From Anthracocystis setariae (Eukaryota > Basidiomycota > Ustilaginomycetes > Ustilaginales > Ustilaginaceae): DNA of 64,000 bases. How positions within the stretch are numbered: the first letter of the stretch is position 1; each line of letters begins with the position of its first letter. Below, in pieces: positions 33,383-45,478 of this stretch. Below the pieces are notes generated by a model. That model was not told the DNA's origin. It searched no databases and worked only from the letters and a program-made list of their open reading frames with translations. The DNA lies in the NCBI GenBank assembly GCA_928724745.1, contig CAKMXJ010000018.1, forward strand, positions 434,001 through 498,000, in the 5' to 3' direction. The position numbers and the translations under genes are program-made.

Positions 33383-35700
33383 GGTGGCGAGAGCACTGAA
33401 GGGATGGCGATGGAATGATTGGTGCCAAGCCGCTTAATATGTGACTGATCCGATGATTCAAGAGTGGAGCGGGTGCTGCAGCTTGCTTGATGCGTTGGTG
33501 CAAGTGAGTTGTGCTGGAAGCGACGAAAAGAGGGCTTGGGGGGGAATGCGAATCGCAGTGGATGCTGTTTATGGTAGTAAGGTGGTGAAAGTGCACTTGG
33601 ATCGTAACGTGAAGCGAAAGAGCAAGAGGAAGAGGAGCGTGAGTTGAAGGAGGAGGAAATGCATCTATCGTTGAGCTCCGTGATAGCACACTGAGGCTGC
33701 GCATGCCTAGCACGGTAGTGCAGTAAAGTACAGAATAGTACTGCAATGTGATTGCGAACGGCAATAATGGGCGGGGTGGGTGTGTGGAGATGCAGGCACG
33801 TCACCTCACCAGCTGTTTCTGTACAGTACTGGATTCAGTGAATAATTGATGCATGCAATCGCATGCACTCTGCTGCACGCTTTTTCAGACCCTCGCCTGC
33901 GCCAACCAAAATCGTATCCGCGGCATCTCCTCTTTCTGTCGATTTAAAGCACCCACCCACTCACACTACTCTGACCATTTGATTGCTCCACATTGGGTGT
34001 GGCCCATTATTTAATTTTCTAGTTTGACCTTTTGCTGCTTAACCGTGTCCCAACAACCTTGAGCCTGGATGTAGAGTGGCAACTGCGAGCCTCTTTTTCT
34101 CCAAGAACATACCTTACCGCATCGCCGACAGTAGGCACTAGGTTCTTAGTCTACCAAGGCAGTGGAGAGTACATCTAACGAGTGGGGCAGTGCGGCTTTT
34201 CGAGGTTCAGCTCGCAGCGAGTGAGCTGCTCTATGTTAACCGAGACATGTCATGCAATCCAGACCGTTTTTGAAAATTAGACTTTGTTACATCAGCGTCG
34301 AGTAACATCAATATCAATCATTGACGATTCATCCAAATCGTCTCAGTGTAGCGGCTTGCTGAGCAGAGCTCGCTATCTCGCTTCAGTGGAATGGTGGGTT
34401 GCCACTCGCATTGCTCTGCAGGTGAGACAACCCTATACTGATTCTTATGGTGGCCAACACTGCAACCAGTAGCGTGCCATTTCAGAGAGATTGACCTTCT
34501 AGAGATTACTTTTCAATTCAATCCAAATTTAGAGCTGACGGCTGCGCTGTGTTTTTGATTTTCATTTCAAAATCATACTACTGTACAGACGCCGCTGCTG
34601 CCGGCTGCAACCGCGCACATTTTTTTTTTTTAAAAAAACTCAATCCGCCTGTCCACCGAACGCATCCGAGACGGCCAGATCCACAAAAACTAAGACAGAA
34701 AAAGAAAAAAAGAAAAGAAAAAAAAATGTCCACCACCGCCAAACATCCAGCACAAAAGCATCATCGCTGTCAATCCTCACTGCGACCGACCGAGCGAGCG
34801 AGCGAGCGAGCGAGCGAGCAATCATATCCGTCCCGCATCATCGCTTGCATCCCCATCTTGTACGTTCACAGGGCCGCATACACAGCAGCATCTAGGAAAT
34901 GTACAGCATCAACTATCATATCTGATAAGTGCGATAGCGTCGAAGATAAGGTGGCTTATCACCAAAGAGGGGGAGGGGTTCAATTAAATCTCGGTTTAGC
35001 CATCCTCGTCCTCTCGATCACCACATCGTCCCCTCCTTCTTCGACCAAACAGCACATACGTTCCATTCAACTCTGAGATCAAGCAGTACATGTATGATCG
35101 TGTGCACGTTCCTCTTCCAAGTGCCTGCAACTCGCTATGCCATTGAAAGTGCAACGCTCAAATCCATCCAGTGCGTGTCGGGTGGTAGCCGTCGGCCATG
35201 AGCGCTCCTCGTCAACACATCCGAGTTACCTCGCAATCGTCGAGATCTTGATGAGATATGATAGACAGGGGGGGGGTGCTTCTTTTGACTGTGCTCTTCA
35301 TCCACCAATATGGCTTTCGGTATTCAGCTGAGGGGCAGACTGACACTGCTCGCTCTCATCGTGGTCAGACCTCAGACGCTCTTGAGACCATGAATCCCCC
35401 CCGCGACAAGTCAAGTGGATCACATTATATACAAGCTGATACACCGTCAGCTCAGAGTCGTCTCTGTCCCTCGCCCTTGCCTCCTCCCAACCCGATTAGC
35501 CCAGTTGCACCAGCCTAGACAGTTTGACCCTTTCCTATCACGACGACGTTTGGAATCAGTTGCCTCCATGCACTGTTTAAGTCCCAAGGTGTTTGTTCGC
35601 TTTCGATGGACTCGTGTATTGAACAGAGGCACGTTGAGAGCAAGGACGTCGTCCTTGGAGAGACGGTCTAGTCGCATGTGACCAAGTTACAGCTAGTCTG
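33383..35700. other. Intergenic, WD40 gene upstream side
   Basis: No convincing gene is present. This half of the 4.4-kb gap between divergent WD40 and SNT2 genes holds a CTGTACAGTAC-type palindrome near 33820, a (CGAG)n run at about 34790-34819 and A-rich tracts near 34622 and 34700. It should contain the WD40 gene promoter. Confidence 0.5.
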
Positions 35701-37753
35701 CGCTGCGTGCAATACGCGCTGATCACGAGCAATGAGTGTGTCAAAATTGTATGTGATGCCTTGTCTCACGCTCAGCACGGCGTGCGTGAGTTGTCAAAAT
35801 CAGTCAAAAGTCAAGAAAGACAAGTCTTGCAAACAATATGTCAACTGCGCCGCCGTTCGGTTTCGCTTTACTCGGCTGCCTCCCTTGTGCCTTGACACCC
35901 TTTCGTCTTCGTCTTTGCGGCCACGTACGCGCAACCCGCTCGCTCAATGCTTACTCCTGCAACTCTTTTATGCCGATTGCTCTACTCTCCCCTCGGCCCA
36001 ATTCTCTGGCGTCCCCTTTGTCTTGGTCATCCGCAACCGAAACGTCAACCAACCCTCCCACCTTCACAGCTTGCATCCCTCCCTCACCATCACCCGTCGT
36101 CGTCCAGGACGCAACCTCTCTCTCTTTTTAGAACCAACCAGATCGCTCTCCCTTGCGTAACGCAATCCTTCCTCCAAGTCAGGTACGTATTTGTTCGCTT
36201 TCTTGGCCTCCGTTGTCTGTCTGCTGTCACAACCCCTCGTCCCCCGTCTCCATGAGCTTCGTGTCTTGTCTGTTCCGGCTCGTCTTCATGTAGATCGTTT
36301 CCCTCGTTGCTGTCCATTCGCCCCTTATTCTCCATCCATATCCCTCTTCCCTTTGCTCTCCTGTCCTTGATGTAGCCTCTCCTCTCTTCGACTACAGTGT
36401 TTTCGAATCGGGCTGGGCTTGCCCTTCCACACTATCTGTGTAGGGCCTCCGTCTTGCCTCGCCCTTGCTGCACTCTTGGTTGATTTAGTCCGCGCATCTT
36501 TGGCGTGCTTGGCCGAGTGCCATCTTCCTAGATCTATCCAGTGTCGCTGCTGGAATAGATAGTCGGCTGTCTCGATGCTGTGCTCGTTCGCACCACAGTG
36601 ATGATACTGGTCTGGTCTTTCCTTTCCGACCCTCGACTGTCTACGCCATCGACCCTCTCCCATGCTCTCCTTGCTCGCCCCCGTGCCTTCGATCCTTGAA
36701 GCGGGCATGTGTCGCACGCTCACTTCACGTATAGCCTCTATTTCAAGGAGCACCTTCATCGATCGAGCCCTCTCATTCCCCTCATCCTGCCTTTCACTAT
36801 CATCATAGCTCCCTCCTACCTCCTCATCCTCCTCCCCCTCCTCCCAAACCTGCCCCGTCCGTCCCCACCCACCTCGGTCCTCGAAAGACCGCATCTCATC
36901 CTCTTTCCACTCGCTCGGCTCGTATGCATGGCTAGGCTGCGCACTCCTCAAACACGGACGCTGACCTTTTTTTTTTCCACCCGACACCGCACCACTGCAT
37001 TTATCCTTTTACCCAATTTTTTTTTTTTATTGGCTGTCTTTCGACCCGCTCAATCCGCCTTGTGCTGCTTGGCAACGTTCGCAACGGCAATTCACTCTCT
37101 GTGGCATTCCGTTCTGTCCTGTACGTTCAAAATCGCTCTCTGTTTCTCATCCTTCTCGCTCTCTATCCCGGTTTCTGGTGTTGCTCGACAACCTGTACCC
37201 AACCCATTCGCCTCCCCTACGCTCTTCGTCATCATCGCCGCCGCCGAATCTCCTACCTTCTACCACATGTCGCCATTTCCTCCCACCTTGCCTTCCCTCC
37301 AACACCATCCTAGCCGCCATTAGGCTCGCATCCCTACTTGCACTAGCGCATTTGGCGCTCTTTGTTCCTATCATCTCCACCACCCCTCCCGTTGGTTCAT
37401 CCGCCTTTCACCACTTGCGCCTCCCCCACCAAATTTCTTTTCCAGCTCATTCCTTCAAACTTTTCCCTTGCATTTCCAGCCCGTCCCATGCATGGACGCT
37501 AGCTACATCGTACACTGCTCATCATCATCTACGCTTGTCCCCCTTGGCCTTCGAGTCTTGTGCAGCTCTCCCCTCCCTTATTCCCCCACACCCCTCGCCT
37601 TTCCCTGCCAAGTCTCTTCCATCTCTGTCTCAAACCGTACTCGTCTTGCGCTGGCTGCCCCGGTCCTCCCCGCCCGGCTAGAATAGCGGCGGCTTTGTTC
37701 GTAGACAGCTACCTCTGAAGTCCACACAGAGCCCTAGACTGCACTGCGGCACC
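35701..37753 (+). promoter_or_regulatory. Long pyrimidine-rich SNT2 leader
   Basis: About 2 kb of C/T-rich plus-strand sequence precede the SNT2 ATG, with T tracts at 36969 and 37018. It probably contains the promoter and a long 5' leader, possibly with leader introns. The open frames across it are rich in Ser/Pro/Leu as expected from composition, and I do not call them genes. Confidence 0.45.
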
Positions 37754-40700
37754 ATGGCCACCTCCTCCCTTGCCGCTACTGGCTTGACCGCCTCCAAGGC
37801 TGGTCTCCAGCAGCAGCAACAGCAGCAGGCGCTTCTAGATGCCTCCGCTCCCGTAGTCTCCACGGCCAAGTCGGCAGCTTCCGTTACACGGGTGGCCATC
37901 AGGAACGGCAAGATGATTGGCATCAACGACCACATCTATCTTTCTTCTGCATGGGCTCCAGGCGCAGGCGAACCTTACACCATTGCCAGAGTCATGGAAT
38001 TTGTTACCGCCTCTTCCTCGCGCAGTGGCGCAGCAGTTCTCGCCAGCTCCTCCGGCACCCTCCAAGTCAGGGCCAATGTGTTTTTTCGCATGCGTGACAT
38101 CGGCCTTCGCGGCACCAACGACCCTCGCCTCCTGGTAGCTACCATGCACGCCGATGTCTTTAGCCTCGAAAACGTTCGCGGCATTTGCGAAGTGCGTCAT
38201 CGAGACTTGATAGGCTCCGGCACTGCGCCCGACGTCAGCCAATGGAAGAAGAAGGAGGATCACTTCTACTACTACCAGTTCTACGACCGCTACATCCACC
38301 GCTTCTACGATGTCATCCCTACCGAAAAAGTCCAGAATGCGCCGCCAGAGGTTCTCGCCACTTTGCGCATGCGCTACTCTTTCGTCATCGCCGAGGCTGG
38401 CATGATCAACGACCTCACCGATGCCCTCCGAGGTTGCGCCGTCTGCCATCGATGGGCTTCGGGTCCCGAGTCGGTGCGCTGCGATACTTGCAGGAAGTAC
38501 TTCCACATGAAATGCCTCAATCCGCCTCTGCTCAGCAAACCCGCCAAAGGGTACAGTTGGACTTGCGCTCCATGCTCCCGCCGCCACGAACAGGATGTCG
38601 AACTCACTCTGCAGACAGGAGGTCAGCTCTCGTCCGCTTCTTCCACCCAAGGCACCACTTCCAACCCGCCTCGACACCAAATCACTCCGATAGACCCCAA
38701 GACTCGCGGCGCCCCGCGTGGTCGAGGTCGACAGTCATATCCAAGAAGAGGTGCTGCGGGACGAGGCGACGACATCGCTTCGGCAAGCAACACGCCCGAT
38801 GGCAGTCCAACGCCGGAAAAGACACCCGAGGACATTCGCGGTATTCGCTGCTTCAATCGCTGGCCGTATCGATACTTTGGCCAACATACCAACGCAATGG
38901 ATGTGCTCGATCCTCACGACTCGGTCTATCCGATCGCAACGACCAGACTGGGTCCCAAATATCAGGCATCTCTTCCCACTTGGGATGAGCAGAAGGAGGC
39001 GGGTCTCGGCGTTCACTGCAGATCCAAGGAAAAGACCAAGGAAGACGGCGCGGAAGGGGACGAAGCGGCGGCCGCCCAAGCTACCACCTCGACCGGCGCT
39101 CCTTCGCATAAAAAGAAGGGCAGGCCGTTCAAGCGCAAGCGCGAGGCGGTCGAGCGTTCCGATACCCCCACTACGGGAACAACCACCCCCACGGCTGGCA
39201 GTGTCCTCCTAACTTCCGAGCCTCCCGAGTTCGAACGAGGCACCGACGAAAGCGTCGAACCCATCTTCTTGCCGGAGAAGGCAAAGTCCGAGCGCGAGCT
39301 CGAAGCGTATATCTCAGCTGTGCAGGCCCACTTCAAGTCGGTGCCGCCTTACCACGTCGATATGCTCAACCGTGCGCTCATGACATTCACCGAAAAGGAC
39401 GGCGATGTGGTTCGAGCGCTCATGGCCATGTCGGCTAGCACCACCAAGCAGATGCGCATCAGCAATTGGACTTCCAAGGAGATCAAGCAGTTTGAGAACG
39501 GAATCGGCCAAGTCAACTCGGACATGAAGCAGCTGAAAAAGCTCATCCCCACCAAAAAGGTTTCGGAAATCGTACGATACTTTGTCGTCTGGAAGACGCA
39601 GAGGATCAAGGCCGACTTGGAGGCGATGCACGAGACGAAACCGGCCAGCACTGGGTCCAAGAAGATCAACGGCACCAACGGTGCTTCGACAACGGCTCCA
39701 CCGCCCAAACCTACGACCTCTCGTGCCGTTTCGCCTTCGCTTTCGGTTTACGGCGATAGTACGCCGTCTGGACCAAGCACGTCTTGTGCTATGTGTTCGA
39801 CTACCTCGAGCTCGATCTGGTACAAAGGTCCGGCGTCGCTGGCCAACCGCGTCCTCTGCGTCAATTGCGGTCTGCACTGGCGCAAGTACGCTGCCGAAAC
39901 CTTCAATCCCGACCTTGTCTCGGTCAATACTCGACACAAGACGGCCGCCGCTGCTGCTGCGGCTGAAGAGGGACTTGGAGTGGCACCGCCTTCCAAGATT
40001 GCAAGAACCTCCCGAGATGGCAAAGGATCCACGCCGGGGACGTCTCCGGCGCCCGTCGCACCTCCGCCTGTGCCCAAGCCCGAGCCGCTCAAGTGCGTCA
40101 TGTGCAAGCGCATCGAGCCGAAGAAGAAGCTCGCGCAATGCAGGCAGTGCTCGCTCAGCGTGCATCAGGGGTGTGGTGGGTTGACGGACGAAGAGATCGA
40201 GATGGATGCATGGCTATGTGATCCATGCAACAACGAGACGACTCAGGAAGCGGCGTTGTTGCCACGTTGCATTCTGTGCTCGCCCAAGGCGCAGGAGGAT
40301 GCGGCGGCGAACTCGGCCAAGCACGCTGCGGCGGTGGCGGGGAGCGGCGAGGGGAAGGCGAGGGGTAGGCCTAAGGCGAGTGCTGCAGGCGAGGGTGAGC
40401 AAGGGATGAAGAAGGAGGGTGATGTTGCGTCGTTAGCTGCAGTCAAGGCGCCGTTGGGTGCGTTGGATGTGTTCAAGCCGACGGAATGCAACAACTGGGC
40501 TCACGTGCTGTGCTCGGTGTTTATTCCCGAGGTGGTGTTCTCGGATGTGGCACGGCTCAAGATCGTCGAGAGTTGTGGCAACTTGCCGACGTGGCGATAC
40601 GAAGCGGTATGTTGTATCTGCCAGACGGCGCGCGGAGCGTGTGTGTCGTGCTCGGAACCAAGCTGTCGAAAGACGTTCCACGTGTCGTGTGCGCACAACC

Positions 40701-41290
40701 AGCTTCCCGGCTACACGCTTGCGTTCGAGATCTTACCGGTGAAGAGTACGCGCCGCGAGGTGATTAGCACGGTGAGCTTCAAGGGCGAAACGGGACATAT
40801 GGTGCCGCAGATCTGGTGCAAGGATCACAAGGAGATTGCCAAGAGTAAGAAGCTGTACGACTTGGCCGAGGTGGATCAGAAGTCGGGGATGACGAGTTTG
40901 CAGATGTTTGTACGTAGTGATAAGCATCTCGCCGTCCCCGCGGCTACGGTAGGCACTCTGGTGGGCGAAACCACCTACGCTCTGTTAAGGAGGGCCAAAA
41001 GGTACGACTCGATCCTCCTCTCCACCACTACCCCCACCCAAACCAAACCCTCACCAACCCCCCCGCCACCCGCTTTCAACGTAAAGTGCTGCGCTCACTG
41101 CAACTCCACCTACAGCCCCTTCTGGTGGCCCCTGCCACCCGTCAAATCAGAACCAACTTCTCAACCCCTCTCCCCAACTCCTCCACCACCACCATCATCA
41201 CCTTCACAACCAAAACAGACCCAACGCGTCTGCTGCAATTTCTGCAAACACCACGCCCTCCCCGCTACCGCACTCACCACTTCCACTTAA
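37754..41290 (+). CDS. SNT2: Snt2-like BAH/PHD/SANT chromatin protein
   Basis: The 1178-residue protein has a BAH domain (about 55-200), a first PHD finger (about 225-275, CAVCHRWASG...CDTCRKYFHMKCL), a SANT-like segment (about 560-625, SNWTSKEIKQFENG), a GATA-like C2C2 finger (about 676-710, CAMCSTTSSSIWYKG...CVNCGLHW), a second PHD finger (about 780-828) and an extended PHD (about 838-1030, with FHVSCAHNQLPGYT). This order matches yeast Snt2, which works with Ecm5 and Rpd3 at stress genes and as a ubiquitin ligase for excess histones. A polar, Pro/Thr-rich C-terminal tail carries one more CxxC...CxxC pair (CCAHCNSTYSPFWW...CCNFCKHH). The ATG has a strong context (CACCATGG). Confidence 0.9.
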   Translation: MATSSLAATGLTASKAGLQQQQQQQALLDASAPVVSTAKSAASVTRVAIRNGKMIGINDHIYLSSAWAPGAGEPYTIARVMEFVTASSSRSGAAVLASSSGTLQVRANVFFRMRDIGLRGTNDPRLLVATMHADVFSLENVRGICEVRHRDLIGSGTAPDVSQWKKKEDHFYYYQFYDRYIHRFYDVIPTEKVQNAPPEVLATLRMRYSFVIAEAGMINDLTDALRGCAVCHRWASGPESVRCDTCRKYFHMKCLNPPLLSKPAKGYSWTCAPCSRRHEQDVELTLQTGGQLSSASSTQGTTSNPPRHQITPIDPKTRGAPRGRGRQSYPRRGAAGRGDDIASASNTPDGSPTPEKTPEDIRGIRCFNRWPYRYFGQHTNAMDVLDPHDSVYPIATTRLGPKYQASLPTWDEQKEAGLGVHCRSKEKTKEDGAEGDEAAAAQATTSTGAPSHKKKGRPFKRKREAVERSDTPTTGTTTPTAGSVLLTSEPPEFERGTDESVEPIFLPEKAKSERELEAYISAVQAHFKSVPPYHVDMLNRALMTFTEKDGDVVRALMAMSASTTKQMRISNWTSKEIKQFENGIGQVNSDMKQLKKLIPTKKVSEIVRYFVVWKTQRIKADLEAMHETKPASTGSKKINGTNGASTTAPPPKPTTSRAVSPSLSVYGDSTPSGPSTSCAMCSTTSSSIWYKGPASLANRVLCVNCGLHWRKYAAETFNPDLVSVNTRHKTAAAAAAAEEGLGVAPPSKIARTSRDGKGSTPGTSPAPVAPPPVPKPEPLKCVMCKRIEPKKKLAQCRQCSLSVHQGCGGLTDEEIEMDAWLCDPCNNETTQEAALLPRCILCSPKAQEDAAANSAKHAAAVAGSGEGKARGRPKASAAGEGEQGMKKEGDVASLAAVKAPLGALDVFKPTECNNWAHVLCSVFIPEVVFSDVARLKIVESCGNLPTWRYEAVCCICQTARGACVSCSEPSCRKTFHVSCAHNQLPGYTLAFEILPVKSTRREVISTVSFKGETGHMVPQIWCKDHKEIAKSKKLYDLAEVDQKSGMTSLQMFVRSDKHLAVPAATVGTLVGETTYALLRRAKRYDSILLSTTTPTQTKPSPTPPPPAFNVKCCAHCNSTYSPFWWPLPPVKSEPTSQPLSPTPPPPPSSPSQPKQTQRVCCNFCKHHALPATALTTST

Positions 41291-41382
41291 AAACGCCAAG
41301 CTTTAGTTTTAATCAGACCCCAACCAACCAATCACTCTCTTGTGTGATGTGACAGAATTGATAATTTTGAATCGCAGTACAT

Positions 41383-42829
41383 TTACTGAGCCGCAGTCGC
41401 CGCAGTGGATGGGGATGAAGGAGTGGCTGGTTTGACCTCCGAGTTCGCCTGATCCTCAGCTTGCGTCTCTACCTCACCTTCTGCCTGCTGATGCTGGTGG
41501 TGGTCGCGGTGCTGATCGTCGACCTTATCCTGCTCACCACCCTTCTCGGTGCCCAACTGGGCGACCGCGGCTGCAGCTGCGGCGACGGCACTCAACCCAT
41601 CCAACGACTGACCACCCCCCCTCGCCACCGCCCCACCCGCACCCGCACCCGCACCAGCACTTGCACCCGCACCCCCGGCATGCGTCCCCTCCAGCACCTC
41701 CAACTCCTCATCCGTCGTAACCTTGGGAATCTCTGGCAACTCGCTCGCCACCTCGTCCGCCTTATTCTGCGGCGCGGCGGTCGCTACCACGCTAGTGCCA
41801 CTCAACGCGGCCAAAGCCACCCTGAGCGTATGGTTATCCTGCCTCAACCCATCGATCGTCTGAAGCGCCTCGACGTAGCGACGCTTGCACTCGGTAGCCA
41901 CGCGCACCGCCGTCTCGAGCCGCGACGCTTTCGACTCGAGCACCTTGACGTACTTTTCGCGACGCTCGCGAAACGCCCGCTGCGCCGCGCGATTCTGCGC
42001 CGCCCGTTTCGACGTGCTCAGTTGACGCGTCGGCTTAAACGGTGGACTAGCCGAGCCTGCGCCAGCTGCATGGTTGGAGCCACCAGCGGCGGCAGCGCCA
42101 GCGCCAGCGGTAGTGGTGGTGATAGGCGAGGTGGAGGTGGACGCGCCGCCTTCAGCCGGAGCAGGCGAGGGCGCCGAGGCAAAGTTGGCAGCCGACGCAA
42201 GATGCTCCTGATAAGCCTTCTGGAGCTCGGCCGAGATGTTGCCCTCCGTCCACGAGGCAGAGAAAGGAAGGTTGGGCTCGCCTTCCGCCGCGGCGGCCGC
42301 GGCGGCAGCCGCTGCAGCTGTAGCAACGTCTTGATGTTCGTCGTGCCTGGCAGTTTTGCTGCCACGTCGACCGGAAGTGCTGGTGCGTCTCTTATCACCC
42401 CTCTTCTCTGCAGTCGAGGATGGTTCCGAGTTGTTCACGGGAAGCGAGTCGTGATGCACCTCCGGGTTCTCGATATGTGCATGCTGCTGGTGCTGTTCGG
42501 ATTGATCGTACTGCTGTTGGGAGGCAGCTTGGGCGAGCTGCATGACAGCTTCCATGGCATCGTTGCGGGATGCATCATCGACACTCGGCTGAGCACCATC
42601 GGCATCGGGCTGGGCGTCATTGCTGGTGGGATCGAGGTTGCTATGCGTGTATTCCGAGGCTGTATCGTAGTCCAAGATGTCGAGGATGAAGGAAGATTCA
42701 GTGTCAGTGAGGGTGCTTACGTCACGCCTTGTCCACCGAAACGATTCCAGCAAGGAAGTACTTACAATTATACTCGGCATCCGCATCCTGCATATGGTGG
42801 TCGGGTTGGGATGTTGTCTTTGCGTCCAT
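41383..42829 (-). CDS. bZIP transcription factor
   Basis: This two-exon gene of about 446 codons has exon 1 at 42766-42829 and exon 2 at 41383-42659. The 106-bp intron has donor GTAAGT and acceptor ACAG, and splicing joins ...DAEYN/SSEYTHSN in frame. The basic region SKRAAQNRAAQRAFRERRE is of the AP-1/Yap type and is followed by a leucine-zipper-like stretch (KYVKVLESKASRLETAV...). The rest is low-complexity: Gln/His-rich near the N-terminus, Ala runs, Gly/Ala-rich and acidic C-terminal parts. It presumably binds DNA as a dimer in the nucleus; the target genes are unknown. The open frame on the other strand over the same stretch is a shadow. Confidence 0.88.
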
Positions 42830-43151
42830 GTTGAGCTGATAGCCTAGGCTGTGCTTTGCTTTTGCTACGATATGCTATGCTTTTTTTCCTTTAAGCAGGG
42901 TCCAATGATGGATGGCCTGGCGAGGTGTCAAATAGTGGAAACGTCGAAAAAGGAGGTTTTTCGAAACGCGTATCGTTCCACGGCCGATTTCAGGCGTTTA
43001 TGTGCGGATGGATAGCGTGTGAGCACCACCAGCGGTTTTGATGGTGGCCAGGAAGGAAGCCTTGCGTTGCTTGTGGTGTATGTGGATGAAAAAACGATTA
43101 AATAGCCCTCGACTGAGTGGGATGGTGCAGAATGTGACAGTCAAGACGAGA

Positions 43152-43197
<46 letters not shown>

Positions 43198-43844
43198 TGG
43201 TGGAGTGGATTGCTGAGTCAGGATCACGCACTTCGTAGTCATACTTTCGATGGTGACAGTCCGACAGTTTTTGAAGAAAAAAACCAAATCGAGGTTGCTG
43301 GGAGAGTTCGCCGGATCGGGCAATGTCAACCGATTTTTAGCTAGTCCGAGTGAGTCTGGAAAAGGGCGAGCCAATGCCGAGCCCAGAGTGTGGCCGGCCA
43401 ACCGCGCGTTGCAAGCTGCAAGCTGCAGGCTGCAGCACGCGCAGCAAATCGACCACAGGGTCTGTACTGTACAGTACAGTACTGGACTCGATCTCATCTG
43501 GGGCCCAATTTAACGGCAACAATTGAAGAAAGCGGTCACAGCATCGACATGCTAGCTTGGCTTATCAAGAAGGCTAAGGGGAACGAGCGAGCAAATCAGC
43601 CAAGGAATAAAGTGGATCGGCAATGGCCATAATGGGTAGATCGAAAGGAGTGGAGTGGATGGCGAGCGGACAAAGCAAGTTGAATTTGCACAGCCAGAAG
43701 CGCAGCCAAGGCAGGCCAGCCAGCCCAACCAACTAGACAAAAATGGATCCCCCACACGCAGAGGCAGAGGTGCAACGAGGGGGCCGCTGCCAATTTCATC
43801 GACGATGCGCGTTTCTGGCTGCAACACTGCTACACAGCTACACT
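42830..43844. other. bZIP gene upstream region
   Basis: This gap lies between the bZIP start and the left end of the DNA transposon. It contains a (GA)n tract at about 43153-43193, CTGCAAG-type repeats near 43410 and a perfect-looking GTAC palindrome cluster at about 43461-43484. No gene was recognised. Confidence 0.5.
43842..43844. repeat. Putative 3-bp TSD of CACTA-like element
   Basis: ACT precedes the left terminal repeat here and follows the right one at 59944-59946. A 3-bp duplication is typical of CACTA-type elements, but three bases can match by chance. Confidence 0.55.
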
Positions 43845-44293
43845 CACATCGAAATTCGTGATGGTGAGCGTCAGCGACGCAGGCTTGACACACGTCTCGT
43901 GCGTATGAATGGTGTCAGTGACGCAGACCTAACAGACCTGTGTCGTTGATCTGGGTCACACCGGTCTGTTCATTGCCGGAGAGACCGACACACTAGCTCT
44001 GTGCCACCGACGCAGAAGCTCATACCATGATCTGCGTCGTTGACGAAGGTAGCAACGACACAGGTCATAAGCTAGGCCTAAGAAGAGCGTCACTACCAAC
44101 CCAGCTCAGCGACGCAGGTCATGGTATGAGCTTCTGCGTCGGTGAAGGCCGTCATCAAGACTTGGACAACTTGTGTATCGCTTCAGCTGGTTGGTCTATG
44201 CCTTCGCTTCATGTAGTCTAGTTTTCACTTTGATCAATCATACCACTTTCAAGCTAATCATCCTCGTCATTGTCAGTACCAGTACAATCAACG
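43845..44293. repeat. Left subterminal repeat region
   Basis: Behind the 12-bp terminal repeat, the motif GACGCAG or its complement CTGCGTC recurs many times in both orientations (for example near 43877, 43920, 44010, 44031, 44112 and 44134), with related TGTGTC and GCGTCAG variants. Such arrays are the usual binding sites for CACTA transposition proteins. A 24-bp perfect inverted repeat (44007-44030 with 44119-44142) lies within the array. Confidence 0.75.
44007..44142. repeat. 24-bp perfect inverted repeat
   Basis: The arm at 44007-44030 (starting CCGACGCAGAAGCTC) is the exact reverse complement of 44119-44142 (ending GAGCTTCTGCGTCGG), with an 88-bp loop. It sits in the left subterminal repeat array of the DNA transposon, 150 bp upstream of the transposase ATG. 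Confidence 0.9.
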
Positions 44294-44761
44294 ATGCCGC
44301 ATGCTCTCCGTCTGTGTCGCTGCCGGCAATGCACCATTGGAGGTCAGCCGTACACCTTGGTGTCCTACAGCACTTGGCGGTGGCACAACATCACCCGGCC
44401 CAGGAGAGAAGAGCGAACGGAACCCCAGCCATCCTCAGCACAGCCGTCAACACAACAAGCAAGCTTACAGCATGGTTCGCAGGTCACAACAAGCAATACA
44501 AACGTTCCTGTTGCGACTGAAGATGTTTGTGCTGCATCGCAAACCCCACCCGCCGCCATCGTCAATATGGGAGGGTTGAGCGTTCGAGACATGGCTGATG
44601 AGGAAGAAGATGGCGAGGAATCAGAGGATGCAATGGACTCTTCCTCCGGGAGCGACACCAGCGAGGAGGAGGATGAAGAAGAAGATGATACGCCATCGAT
44701 TCCGGCATCAGACCACCTCGGTAGAGCTCCGGATAGCACAGGAGATGTGATGGAAGACTTC

Positions 44762-44766
44762 GTCAT
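44762..44766. repeat. TSD of chromovirus
   Basis: GTCAT here is repeated at 54011-54015, flanking the complete Ty3/gypsy element. Confidence 0.93.
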
Positions 44767-45201
44767 TGTTAAGCGCCAAGGGTCTGACAACCTCCTGACT
44801 GTGCGGCGTGGCACGCGGTGCGCGAGGCTTGGGCTTGAGAGCGCGTGGCGGGAGTGGTGGCCACGAGAGTCACCGAGCACGATCCTGAGGTTAACGGTTC
44901 TACCGTTGGGTCTGATATTCGCTATTACTCAAGGTAACTAAGAATACAATCGACGAGCGGACGACAGGGAGGTGACGCGCGGCTGCTCACTTATAAGCAT
45001 CACGCGTACCGCGCGGCGCGCAACGGAACGTAGGCCGCGCGCGGTCCTGAATCGCGGGGTGGACCTTGTCATGTCACGCGTGGCGCGCCCCCTCCTTCAC
45101 GGCGTACCGCGCGGCGCGCCCTAGTGGCCACACATCGCGCGGCACGCGCCTGGCGGCACTCCCGTGGCGCGCTGGCTGGGGCCCCCCATCCAGCCGTAAC
45201 A
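44767..45201 (-). repeat. Chromovirus 3' LTR
   Basis: This 435-bp LTR is, reading both through by eye, identical to the copy at 53576-54010. It contains a palindromic TTATAA near 44991-44996 that could serve as a TATA box on either strand. It lies 278 bp upstream of the opposite-strand gene at 45479. Confidence 0.95.
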
Positions 45202-45478
45202 TTACCCCCCCGCCTCGGGGTGCGCGCACTCCGGAGCGCGCAGTCCCCACTTGCGGCGGCGGGCGGGAGTGGTCCCAAAAATTTTCACTCGTGGGGCGTG
45301 GCGCGGCGCACGCGTCGATCGCTGGGCGCACAAAGCGTTGCGCAGCGGAGGGACTCAGCCTCATTTGGGTGCTGCGGCTCGCAATGGCCGATCGACGGGG
45401 GTGTACACTTCTCCCTCCTTCCACCACCTGACTACATCTCGACCCCTTACGCTGGAACACCGAGTTAGCTGAACAACA

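Noticed and set aside
36325..36987. A 220-codon minus-strand frame upstream of SNT2
   Set aside because: It reflects the purine-rich complement of a C/T-rich leader and has no recognisable domain or credible context.
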